Below, piece by piece: positions 55,265 to 63,093 of a stretch of 64,000 nucleotides of DNA. The notes beneath the pieces are model-generated. The model did not search any database, was not told the DNA's origin, and was given only the letters and a program-made list of their open reading frames with translations. Position numbers and translations under genes: made by a program. Position 1 is the first letter of the stretch. The number at the start of each line of letters is the position of its first letter. This stretch comes from Yoonia vestfoldensis (GTDB taxonomy: Bacteria > Pseudomonadota > Alphaproteobacteria > Rhodobacterales > Rhodobacteraceae), in assembly GCF_002158905.1 (NCBI RefSeq), contig NZ_CP021431.1, positions 558,001 through 622,000 of the forward strand, read 5' to 3'.

Positions 55265-55696
55265 TTAGCGCACCCCGATGGCGGCCAAGGCCTTGGACAA
55301 TTCGGGGGGCAGCGCCTCTTCATGCTGGCGGCCTGCGGGCAGATCGGCGGGGGCATCCGCTGCGGGCAGATAGCGCCAGCCCTGAAAGGCGCGCTTGGGC
55401 GTTGCTGCCACACGGATCAGGCCGGGTTTGCAGACAATGGCGCAGCGGCGGATACCGTCGCCGCCGATATATTCGTCCAGCCGCAAGATCGGTTGGCGAC
55501 ACAGGATCACGCCCTTGATCACCCAGAATATCGACCCGCCGTTCAGGATTTCATCCTCACGCTTGGGCCACATGCGGGTGATGTGGCGCGGCATCCTATC
55601 CTCGGTCTGCGCGCGCCTATCCGCCTGCCATGCGGCAAGATCGGCCATATCATCCGTGCCGACCGATAGCTTAAGCAGATGGATAATCTTGGTCAT
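55265..55696 (-). CDS. DUF1489 family protein
   Basis: A 143-residue soluble protein typical of alphaproteobacteria, starting TKIIHLLKLSVGTDDMADL, with TRMWPKREDEILNGGSIFWV, ILCRQPILRLDEY and AFQGWRYLPAADAPADL. No function known. ATG 55696 is chosen because it begins the conserved part; the open frame extends further upstream without homology. Confidence 0.85.
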   Translation of the reverse strand: MTKIIHLLKLSVGTDDMADLAAWQADRRAQTEDRMPRHITRMWPKREDEILNGGSIFWVIKGVILCRQPILRLDEYIGGDGIRRCAIVCKPGLIRVAATPKRAFQGWRYLPAADAPADLPAGRQHEEALPPELSKALAAIGVR

Positions 55697-55753
55697 CACT
55701 CCCCCCCGGGATAGCGGTGAATTAAGGCTGCCATGGGCAAAGACAAGCCTGCG

Positions 55754-55769
55754 ACAAAATATACTTGGC
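55754..55769. promoter_or_regulatory. Weak NrdR-box-like sequence upstream of nrdJ
   Basis: ACAAAATATACTTGGC matches 11 of 16 positions of the NrdR consensus. No second box at the usual spacing is clear, so this is tentative. The same bases include TATACT, a possible -10. Confidence 0.25.
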
Positions 55770-55880
55770 AAATAGGTTGCGACCACAAGATGCAGCAGTC
55801 TAGAAGATCATTCCCGAATCCAGTCGCTCGTCATAGCATGGCGCAACAGCGTCGCGCCTGCCAGTCAGAAAGCCAGTCCC

Positions 55881-58190
55881 ATGTCCCATTTCACAGCCCC
55901 CATCGCCGAACAGATCTGGGATATGAAATACCGTTTCAAACAGGCCGACGGCACGCCCATCGACGTATCGGTCGCGGATACATGGCAGCGGATCGCCAAA
56001 TCCTTGGCCGCGGTCGAGGCCGACCCGCAGGCATGGGAAGGAAAATTCTATGACGCTCTGGCCGATTTCAAATACCTGCCCGCAGGCCGGATCACGGCGG
56101 GGGCCGGCACCGCGCGCTCGGTGACTTTGTTCAATTGCTTTGTCATGGGCACCGTGCCGGACAGCATGGGCGGCATCTTCGACATGCTCAAAGAGGCCGC
56201 GCTGACCATGCAGCAGGGCGGTGGCATCGGCTATGATTTCTCGACCATCCGCCCCAAGGGCGCGTCCGTGCTGGGTGTGGCCGCCGATGCCTCTGGCCCC
56301 TTGTCCTTCATGGATGTCTGGGATGCGATGTGCCGCACGATCATGTCGGCCGGGTCACGCCGGGGTGCCATGATGGCCACGATGCGCTGCGACCACCCCG
56401 ATATCGAAGCTTTCATTGTCGCCAAATCCGACCCCGCGCGCCTGCGGATGTTCAACATGTCCGTGCTGATCACCGATCCGTTCATGGCGGCGGTGAAATC
56501 CGGTGGCGACTGGGATCTGGTCTTTGACGGGCAGGTCTACAAGACGCTGAAAGCGCGCGATCTTTGGGATGCGATCATGCAATCGACCTATGATTACGCC
56601 GAACCGGGCGTGATCTTCATCGACCGCATCAACCAGATGAACAACCTGAATTACTGCGAAACCATCGCGGCGACAAACCCCTGCGGCGAACAGCCCCTGC
56701 CGCCCTATGGCGCCTGTCTGCTGGGATCGATCAACATGGCGCGGCTGGTCAGCGACCCGTTCAGCGATCACGCGAAACTTGACGCAGATGCGCTGACCGA
56801 TCTGGTCGCGACCGCCGTACGGATGATGGATAATGTCGTCGATGCCTCGCGTTTCCCGCTGCCCGCACAGCAACAAGAAGCGAAAAACAAGCGCCGCATC
56901 GGGCTGGGTGTCACTGGGCTTGCCGATGCCTTGCTGATGGTCGGGCTGCGCTATGGCTCTGAAGAGGCGGCAGCACAGACCGACGCCTGGATGCATGCGA
57001 TTGCGCGGGCGGCCTATCTGGCTTCGGTCGATCTGGCCAAGGAAAAAGGCGCCTTTCCGCTGTTCGACGCCGACGCATACCTCGCCAGCGGTGCGATGCA
57101 GCAGATGGATACCGATGTGCGCGAGGCGATCCGCACCCACGGCATTCGCAACGCATTGCTGACCTCCATCGCGCCGACAGGCACGATCAGCCTTTATGCA
57201 GGCAACGTCTCATCGGGGATCGAGCCTGTCTTTGCCTATGCCTATACCCGCAAAGTGCTGCAAAAAGACGGCAGCAAGACCGAAGAAGAAGTCGTCGATT
57301 ACGCCGTGCAGATGTGGCGCGACCTCAAAGGCGATGCGCCGCTGCCGGATTATTTCGTCAATGCGCAAACGCTGGCCCCGCTCGATCACGTCCGCATGCA
57401 GGCGGCCGCACAGAAATGGATCGACAGCAGCATTTCCAAAACCATCAACTGTCCCGAAGACATCAGCTTTGATGCGTTTAAAGAGGTCTATATGGCCGCC
57501 TGGGACCAGGGCTGCAAAGGCTGCACGACCTACCGGCCCAATGATGTGACCGGCTCGGTGCTGTCGGTCTCGGAAGAAAAACCGCAACTTCTTTTTTCTG
57601 AAAATACTCCCGCCGGAGGCGACCCGGCAGGGTCTGATGTCACCAGCCCCGGCGGCGAAGTGATCTATATGTCCGAACCGCTGGATCGGCCGCAGGAACT
57701 CGAAGGTGCGACCTATAAACTCAAATGGCCCGACAGCGAACATGCGATCTATATCACGATCAACGATCTGATCGTGGCGGGCCACCGCCGCCCGTTCGAG
57801 ATTTTCATCAATTCCAAGAATATGGAACATTTCGCCTGGACCGTGGCGCTGACGCGGATGATCTCGGCGGTGTTCCGGCGCGGCGGCGATGTGACCTTCG
57901 TGGTCGAAGAATTGAAAGCCGTCTTCGATCCGCGCGGCGGGGCCTGGATGCAGGGCAAATATGTGCCGTCAATCCTTGCCGCCATCGGCGGGGTGATCGA
58001 GCGGCACATGGTCGCGATCGGCTTTCTCGCGGGCGAGGGCTTGGGGCTCAAGACTGACCCGACGGCAGATGTGGTCGCCTTGCAGGGCGGCAAGCGGGGC
58101 AAGGCCTGTTCGTCCTGCGGGTCCTATGATTTGCGGATGATCGAAGGCTGCATGACCTGTGCCTCTTGCGGCCACTCGAAATGCGGCTAA
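55881..58190 (+). CDS. nrdJ: Adenosylcobalamin-dependent ribonucleoside-diphosphate reductase (class II)
   Basis: Reduces ribonucleotides to deoxyribonucleotides with a B12-generated thiyl radical, independent of oxygen. The 769-residue product has SVTLFNCFVMG (Cys86), TMQQGGGIGYDFSTIRPKG, the active-site NPCGEQPLPPYGACLLGSIN (Cys268), ALLTSIAPTGTISLYAGNVS, then a TSCPD-type C-terminal domain and a terminal Cys cluster (CSSCGSYDL, CMTCASCGHSKCG) likely used for re-reduction or Zn binding. Residues about 571-587 derive from an in-frame repeat insertion. No cobalamin riboswitch is evident upstream. Confidence 0.95.
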   Translation: MSHFTAPIAEQIWDMKYRFKQADGTPIDVSVADTWQRIAKSLAAVEADPQAWEGKFYDALADFKYLPAGRITAGAGTARSVTLFNCFVMGTVPDSMGGIFDMLKEAALTMQQGGGIGYDFSTIRPKGASVLGVAADASGPLSFMDVWDAMCRTIMSAGSRRGAMMATMRCDHPDIEAFIVAKSDPARLRMFNMSVLITDPFMAAVKSGGDWDLVFDGQVYKTLKARDLWDAIMQSTYDYAEPGVIFIDRINQMNNLNYCETIAATNPCGEQPLPPYGACLLGSINMARLVSDPFSDHAKLDADALTDLVATAVRMMDNVVDASRFPLPAQQQEAKNKRRIGLGVTGLADALLMVGLRYGSEEAAAQTDAWMHAIARAAYLASVDLAKEKGAFPLFDADAYLASGAMQQMDTDVREAIRTHGIRNALLTSIAPTGTISLYAGNVSSGIEPVFAYAYTRKVLQKDGSKTEEEVVDYAVQMWRDLKGDAPLPDYFVNAQTLAPLDHVRMQAAAQKWIDSSISKTINCPEDISFDAFKEVYMAAWDQGCKGCTTYRPNDVTGSVLSVSEEKPQLLFSENTPAGGDPAGSDVTSPGGEVIYMSEPLDRPQELEGATYKLKWPDSEHAIYITINDLIVAGHRRPFEIFINSKNMEHFAWTVALTRMISAVFRRGGDVTFVVEELKAVFDPRGGAWMQGKYVPSILAAIGGVIERHMVAIGFLAGEGLGLKTDPTADVVALQGGKRGKACSSCGSYDLRMIEGCMTCASCGHSKCG
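57591..57620. repeat. Dispersed repeat element inserted in frame within nrdJ
   Basis: CTTTTTTCTGAAAATACTCC followed by CGCCGGAGGC. It shares AAATA(T/C)TCC-CGCCGGAGGC with the elements at 10191-10226 and the poly-A core with 48993-49014. It lies in the variable linker between the catalytic and TSCPD domains. Confidence 0.7.
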
Positions 58191-58208
58191 GGCGTGCCAT
58201 GACCCGGA

Positions 58209-59003
58209 TCACATCAACCAGGCATGGTCCGGATCGGCGATGAAACGCCATTTGCGCAACGGCCCGGCCATGACGTTGAGATAATACATCTCATAACCAT
58301 GGGGCGCCGCGCAGGGGTGATGGCCACGCGGCACCAGAACGACATCATGGTTCTTGACGGTCATCGTTTCATCCAGCGTGCCGTCATCGGTATAGACGCG
58401 CTGGATGCCAAACCCCTGCGGCGGGTTCAGGCGGTGGTAATAGCTTTCTTCCAGATAGGTGATGCGGGGGTAATCATCCTCGTCGTGGCGGTGGCTTGGA
58501 TAGCTGGACCAATTGCCCGCAGGGGTGAATACTTCGGTGACCAGCAGGCTTTCGGCCACATCGGCGTCTTCCATCGCGATATTGTTGATCCAGCGGGTGT
58601 TCGACCCGTCGCCGCGCTGGGTCAGGGTGATACCGTCAGGCCCAAGCCGGCGCGCGGGATAATCGCCCCGGCCCGGCGCAAGGCAGATGGCCACAGTGCA
58701 GGCGGTGGTTGCCGTGACCTCCCAGCTTTGCGCGGGAGGAATATAGAGACAATGCGGCGCAGTCTTTTCAAAGACATCCATCCGGTCGCCCAGAACGCCC
58801 CAATCCTGTCCGGCCGCCTGCACCTGCGCATGGCCTTCGACCATGACAAGGATCGCTTCGCGGTCTTTGGTCAGGCCAGTGGCCGCGGCCCCCGGCGCCA
58901 GCCGGTGCAGTTCAAACCCGACATAGCGCCAGCCTGCGTTTTCAGCTGTGATCGCATGGACCAGCCCCTCGCTTGCCAAGGGCTTGCGCAGCAAATCCGC
59001 CAT
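58209..59003 (-). CDS. iolB: 5-deoxy-glucuronate isomerase
   Basis: Inositol catabolism: isomerises 5-deoxyglucuronate to 5-dehydro-2-deoxygluconate. The 264-residue bicupin has metal-binding SHRHDEDDYPRITYLEE, YYHRLNPPQGFGIQRVYTDD and a second site near VLVPRGHHPCAAPHGYEMYY. Its ATG overlaps the ATPase stop by one base (TAATG), placing it last in an ibpA-permease-ATPase-iolB operon and pointing to an inositol-type substrate for the importer. Confidence 0.93.
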   Translation of the reverse strand: MADLLRKPLASEGLVHAITAENAGWRYVGFELHRLAPGAAATGLTKDREAILVMVEGHAQVQAAGQDWGVLGDRMDVFEKTAPHCLYIPPAQSWEVTATTACTVAICLAPGRGDYPARRLGPDGITLTQRGDGSNTRWINNIAMEDADVAESLLVTEVFTPAGNWSSYPSHRHDEDDYPRITYLEESYYHRLNPPQGFGIQRVYTDDGTLDETMTVKNHDVVLVPRGHHPCAAPHGYEMYYLNVMAGPLRKWRFIADPDHAWLM

Positions 59004-59785
59004 TACACCGTTCCGCCCAATGATCCTTCGAGGGCGGCCATTTCCTGCCCGCCTGCCATCAGATCCTGCAGCGCCTCTGGCGTGATCTCGCCGCGTGCGG
59101 CCGTGCCCAGCGTCTTGCCGCGGTTCAGCACCGTGAACCGGTCGCCCACTGCCATCGCATGGCGCACGTTATGGGTGATGAAAACGATCCCGATCCCGGT
59201 CTTGCGGACGCGGTCGATGGTGGACAGCACATTGGCGGTCTGGCGCACGCCCAGCGCAGAGGTCGGCTCGTCCAGGATCAGCACCTTGGCGCCGAAATGC
59301 ACGGCGCGCGCGATGGCGACCGTTTGCCTTTCACCGCCCGACAGGGTGCCAACCGCCTGATTGGGGGACCGCAGATTGATCCCCATCTTGCGCATTTCGG
59401 ACATTGTCACGTCATTGGCGGCCTTGAAATCCATGAATTTGAACGGACCGACCTTGCGGATCGGTTCGCGGCCCATCCAGAAATTGCGGGTCACGCTCAT
59501 CAGCGGGATCATGGCCAGATCCTGATAGACGGTGGCGATCCCCGCCTCCATCGCGTCGCGCGGGCTGTCAAAATGCATCGCCTTGCCGCCGAACAGGATT
59601 TCACCGCCCGTGGGCTTATGCACCCCGGCCATCGTCTTGATAAAGGTCGATTTGCCTGCGCCATTGTCGCCCAGCAAACAGTGACATTCACCGGGGCGGA
59701 TGTCGAAGCTGACGCCGTTCAGCGCGATCACAGCGCCGAAATGCTTTTCGATATTGCGCATTTCGATGATGGGTTCGGTCGTCAT
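59003..59785 (-). CDS. Sugar/inositol ABC importer ATP-binding protein
   Basis: Single-domain CUT2-type ATPase of 260 residues: Walker A LGDNGAGKSTFIKTMAG, Q-loop YQDLAMIPLMSVTRNFWMG, signature LSGGERQTVAIARA, Walker B VLILDEPTSALG, H-loop ITHNVRHA. CUT2 systems often have a double ATPase; the half-size form is also common for inositol-type importers. Overlaps iolB by one base and sits one base from the permease. Confidence 0.9.
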   Translation of the reverse strand: MTTEPIIEMRNIEKHFGAVIALNGVSFDIRPGECHCLLGDNGAGKSTFIKTMAGVHKPTGGEILFGGKAMHFDSPRDAMEAGIATVYQDLAMIPLMSVTRNFWMGREPIRKVGPFKFMDFKAANDVTMSEMRKMGINLRSPNQAVGTLSGGERQTVAIARAVHFGAKVLILDEPTSALGVRQTANVLSTIDRVRKTGIGIVFITHNVRHAMAVGDRFTVLNRGKTLGTAARGEITPEALQDLMAGGQEMAALEGSLGGTV

Positions 59786-59786
59786 A

Positions 59787-60902
59787 TCAACGCTCTCCCG
59801 TGATGATGCGGCGGATATATGTGTTCAGGATCACGGCAAACAGCAAGATCACCCCCAGGAACACGCGGAACAGGCTGGATTCGACGCCGGCAAAGAACAG
59901 GCCCTGCTGCACCACGCCAAAGATCAGCGCGCCAAGGGCGGCCCCGATGACCGACCCATAGCCTCCGGTCAGCAAGGCGCCACCGATGACCACGGCGATG
60001 ATCGCCTCGAATTCTTTCAGCAGGCCGCGATCCGCGCCCGCCGATCCGAATTCGATCACCTGACAGGTGGCAAAGACGCAGGCGCAAAAGGCGGTGAACA
60101 TGAACATCTGGATTTTGACACGGTTGACGGGAACGCCGACATAGCGCGCGGCCTGCGCATCGCCGCCCGCGGCAAAGATCCAATTGCCGAATTGGGTGCG
60201 CGTCAGGATGATATGGGCGATGGCCACAAGCCCCAGCGCCCAGATGATCAGCATCGGGATCCCGTCGACGACCGGCTGCCCGGCGCGGGTACCACGCGAA
60301 AAGACTTCGATCACGCCCAGATCGCCCAGCCAGATGAAGAACCCGCCGCCCACCTTGCCGCCGAACAGCGGGGCAAGCCAATCGCCCTCGGCTGCCTCAG
60401 AGATGCCGCCGATGATGGTGCGGCGTTCGATCAGCTGGGGGAAAAAGATGGTAAAACCGCGCAGAATGAACAGAAAGGCCAGTGTCACGATAAAACTGGG
60501 CAGGCCGGTGCGCACGACGATGATGCCGTTCAGCGCGCCGATGGCAATGCACAGCACGAATGTCAGTATGATCGCGACCCAGATCGGCCAGCCCAAAGTG
60601 ACCGAGATGATGGCAATCGACATGCCGGCAAAGCCGATCATGGACCCCACGCTCAGGTCGAATTCGCCCGCGATCATCAACATGCAAGCCCCGACGGCGA
60701 TGATCATGAATTGCGCGGAAACGGTGGACCAGTTCAGCACGCCCTGTGCGTTGAACATGCCGCTGTCACCGGCAAAGATGATGAAAAAGGCGAAGACAGC
60801 GATCGTGCCGACAATCGCGCCCAGCTCTGGCCGGATCAGGGCTTTTCTGAGCTTCGAGGTTTCCTTGATACGTTCGTCGACGGTCGCGTCCGGATTGGAC
60901 AT
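59787..60902 (-). CDS. Sugar/inositol ABC importer permease
   Basis: CUT2/RbsC-type permease of 371 residues with eight to ten helices; motifs are AGEFDLSVGSMIGFAGM, GALNGIIVVRTGLPSFIVTL and ARYVGVPVNRVKIQMFMFTA, GGALLTGGYGSVIGAALGAL. The N-terminus has an extended charged cytoplasmic tail (about 35 residues). Follows the binding-protein gene after a strong intergenic hairpin. Confidence 0.9.
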   Translation of the reverse strand: MSNPDATVDERIKETSKLRKALIRPELGAIVGTIAVFAFFIIFAGDSGMFNAQGVLNWSTVSAQFMIIAVGACMLMIAGEFDLSVGSMIGFAGMSIAIISVTLGWPIWVAIILTFVLCIAIGALNGIIVVRTGLPSFIVTLAFLFILRGFTIFFPQLIERRTIIGGISEAAEGDWLAPLFGGKVGGGFFIWLGDLGVIEVFSRGTRAGQPVVDGIPMLIIWALGLVAIAHIILTRTQFGNWIFAAGGDAQAARYVGVPVNRVKIQMFMFTAFCACVFATCQVIEFGSAGADRGLLKEFEAIIAVVIGGALLTGGYGSVIGAALGALIFGVVQQGLFFAGVESSLFRVFLGVILLFAVILNTYIRRIITGER

Positions 60903-60936
60903 CGTAAGACCCTTCCCTTTTTGCGCAATTGGAAAA

Positions 60937-60962
60937 GGCGGGCGCTGATGTCAGCGCCCGCC
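60937..60962 (-). terminator. Intercistronic hairpin between binding-protein and permease genes
   Basis: Perfect 12-bp stem GGCGGGCGCTGA / TCAGCGCCCGCC with a 2-base loop, followed on the minus strand by TTTTCC. Likely a partial terminator or mRNA stabiliser giving excess binding protein, a known arrangement in ABC operons. Confidence 0.75.
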
Positions 60963-60975
60963 CTGATGTCGCGGT

Positions 60976-61923
60976 TTAGCGGTATTCGCCAGCCAGGTCA
61001 GCCACCAGACCCAGCGCATCGGCTGTCACGAAGCCGGGGCCAGAGTTGATGTTGTTGCCGGGCAGCACGCCAAAGCGGTGGTAATTGGTCAGCACCACGA
61101 CCGGCAGATAGGCCTGCAGGAACGGCTGCTGGTCGATGCCCCATTGGATCACGCCATCGCTGATCGCCTGCACGATATCGCCACCCAGATCGAAGGTGCC
61201 AAAGTAGATATCACCGGCAAGGCCCATCTGGTCCAGCGCCAGAATGGTCGGATCAGCCGAGGTCGGCCCGAGTGTCAGAACCGCATCCGTATCGGGATTG
61301 GCGTTCAGATAGGCCATCACGCGGTTCTGGATTTCCGATGGATCCTGGCCGCTGTCGATCATCTGGTTGCCCAGCGGCACACCCAGACCATCGGCAAAGC
61401 CTTGGCAGCGTTCGGTCGAGGCAGGCTGCGCGATATAATGGTTCACGCAAAGGAAAGATCCGACCCCGTCGCCTGCGGCGCGCTGACCGGCGGCAAAACC
61501 TGCATCATATTCAGGCTGGCCGACATACATCATCGCGCCGACTTCGCGTGCCTGTGCGGGCGTGCCAGAGTTGATGATGATCACCTCGATACCGGAATCG
61601 ACCGCATTGCGGATCGGGCCGGACAAGACGTCGAAATCCGCCAATGTGGTGATGATCCCGTCGGGCGCGCTCGCGGCGGCCTGTTCGATGATCCGCGCCA
61701 TATCGGCAAGGTCACCAGTGGGCGGGTTGCGGTATTCGACCGTCACGCCCATCTGTTCGCCACCAAGGGCGAGACCGTTCTTGATTGTGTTCCACCAGCT
61801 GTCGCTGTCAGGCGCATGGCTGACCAGCACATAGCGTTCGCCCTCGGCCATCGCGGCATTGGCGCTGATCATCGTGGTAGCCGCGACCACAGCGATCGTC
61901 ACTGTCTTCATGACTGCTTTCAT
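60976..61923 (-). CDS. Sugar/inositol ABC importer substrate-binding protein
   Basis: Periplasmic type-I binding protein (Peripla_BP_4) of 315 residues. Signal peptide (VTIAVVAATTMISANAAMA), then SHAPDSDSWWNTIKNGLALG, EVIIINSGTPAQ, FLCVNHYIAQPAS and DAVLTLGPTSADP. ATG 61923 has GGGAGGA three bases upstream; the next ATG at 61911 is less likely. First gene of the operon, under the operator described separately. The iolB neighbour suggests inositol or a related cyclitol. Confidence 0.9.
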   Translation of the reverse strand: MKAVMKTVTIAVVAATTMISANAAMAEGERYVLVSHAPDSDSWWNTIKNGLALGGEQMGVTVEYRNPPTGDLADMARIIEQAAASAPDGIITTLADFDVLSGPIRNAVDSGIEVIIINSGTPAQAREVGAMMYVGQPEYDAGFAAGQRAAGDGVGSFLCVNHYIAQPASTERCQGFADGLGVPLGNQMIDSGQDPSEIQNRVMAYLNANPDTDAVLTLGPTSADPTILALDQMGLAGDIYFGTFDLGGDIVQAISDGVIQWGIDQQPFLQAYLPVVVLTNYHRFGVLPGNNINSGPGFVTADALGLVADLAGEYR

Positions 61924-61981
61924 AATGTCCTCCCAAACAGGTTGCGAGCGAATCTGGTTCCTCCCATGACGCCCGTCCAAA

Positions 61982-62020
61982 ACTGTAGGAGTCTTTTTTA
62001 TCAATTGCAACCGGTTGCAA
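61982..62020 (-). promoter_or_regulatory. Importer promoter with a perfect LacI-family operator over its -35
   Basis: TTGCAACCGGTTGCAA (62005-62020) is a perfect 16-bp palindrome with the central CG typical of LacI-family operators. On the minus strand its second half is TTGCAA, 17 bases from TACAGT (61987-61982), forming a -35/-10 pair for ibpA. Binding there would block RNA polymerase. Confidence 0.8.
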
Positions 62021-62097
62021 AAAAGCATGGATAAATGTTTATTCTTGCATAGGCAGAGATGTATTAGAAACCTTCTGAGCCAGATGGATAGCCGGAT

Positions 62098-63093
62098 ATG
62101 ACAGTAACGCTGAAAGAGGTAGCGCTTCGCGCGGGTGTATCGCGCTCTGCCGTGTCGCGCACCTTTACCGAAGGGGCGTCTGTGTCCACCAAGACCCGGG
62201 CAAAGGTCGAAAAGGCCGCGATTGAACTGGGATATAGCCCCAATGCTTTGGCATCCTCGCTGACCACCGGGCGGACCAAGCTGATCGGGCTGGTGTCCAA
62301 CAACTTTCACAACCCGCTGTTTCTGGAAGTCTTCGATCTGTTCACGCGCGGTTTGCAGGAACGGGGCTTGCGGCCTTTGCTGGTCAATCTGAGCGCTGAA
62401 ACCGATCCCGCAAATTCGGTGCGGATGCTGCGGCAATATTCCGTGGACGGGGTGATCGTCGCGTCATCGACCTTGCCGCCCAGCTTTGCCGAGGCCTTTC
62501 GCAACGTGGGCATCCCTGTGGTCCATTCCTTTGGGCGCTACACATCCAGCCCGCATGTGCATGTCGTGGGCATCGACAACATCGCCTGCGGGCGGATGGC
62601 GGCTGCGGCGCTGGTCGCACGCGGGCACAAACGTGTGGCCTTTTTGGGTGGTCCGAAAGGCGCCACATCGACCGAGGATCGCGCCAAAGGGTTTCTGGAC
62701 GCGCTCTCTGCGCATCCTGATGTCGAGGTCGGGATCAGCTATGCCAGCGCCTATTCCTTCGATGCTGGCCGTGCAGAAATGATCCGGCTGCTGCAAGACA
62801 CCCCCGCCGAGGCCTATTTCGGCGGCGATGACGTGCTGTCCATCGGGGCGCTGTCAGCGGTGCATGATGCCGGGTTGCGGGTGCCAGATGATATCGGTTT
62901 CATCGGTTTGAACGATATGGCCATGGCGCGCTGGCAGAACATCAACCTGACGACCATCCGCCAGCCGATCGCTGAAATCATTGCCTCGTCGATCGATCTG
63001 GTGATCGGGACCATCGCTGACCCCAACCGTCACCCAGAAACGCGGCTGTTTCCTTGCAGCATTGTGGAACGTGGCACGCTGCGTTTGCCCTAG
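62098..63093 (+). CDS. LacI-family transcriptional regulator
   Basis: Repressor of 331 residues: N-terminal helix-turn-helix VTLKEVALRAGVSRSAVSRT with hinge helix PNALASSLTTGR, then a ligand-binding periplasmic-binding-like domain (LIGLVSNNFHNPLFLEV, HVVGIDNIACGRMAAAAL, RVAFLGGP, DDIGFIGLNDMAMARW). Divergent from the inositol-type importer, whose promoter holds a LacI-type operator; probable local regulator. Its TAG overlaps the convergent oxidoreductase stop in CTAG. Confidence 0.92.
   Translation: MTVTLKEVALRAGVSRSAVSRTFTEGASVSTKTRAKVEKAAIELGYSPNALASSLTTGRTKLIGLVSNNFHNPLFLEVFDLFTRGLQERGLRPLLVNLSAETDPANSVRMLRQYSVDGVIVASSTLPPSFAEAFRNVGIPVVHSFGRYTSSPHVHVVGIDNIACGRMAAAALVARGHKRVAFLGGPKGATSTEDRAKGFLDALSAHPDVEVGISYASAYSFDAGRAEMIRLLQDTPAEAYFGGDDVLSIGALSAVHDAGLRVPDDIGFIGLNDMAMARWQNINLTTIRQPIAEIIASSIDLVIGTIADPNRHPETRLFPCSIVERGTLRLP

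Noticed and set aside
55697..55880. Cobalamin riboswitch upstream of nrdJ
   Set aside because: I looked for a B12 box and the expected stems in these 184 bases and found none convincing.
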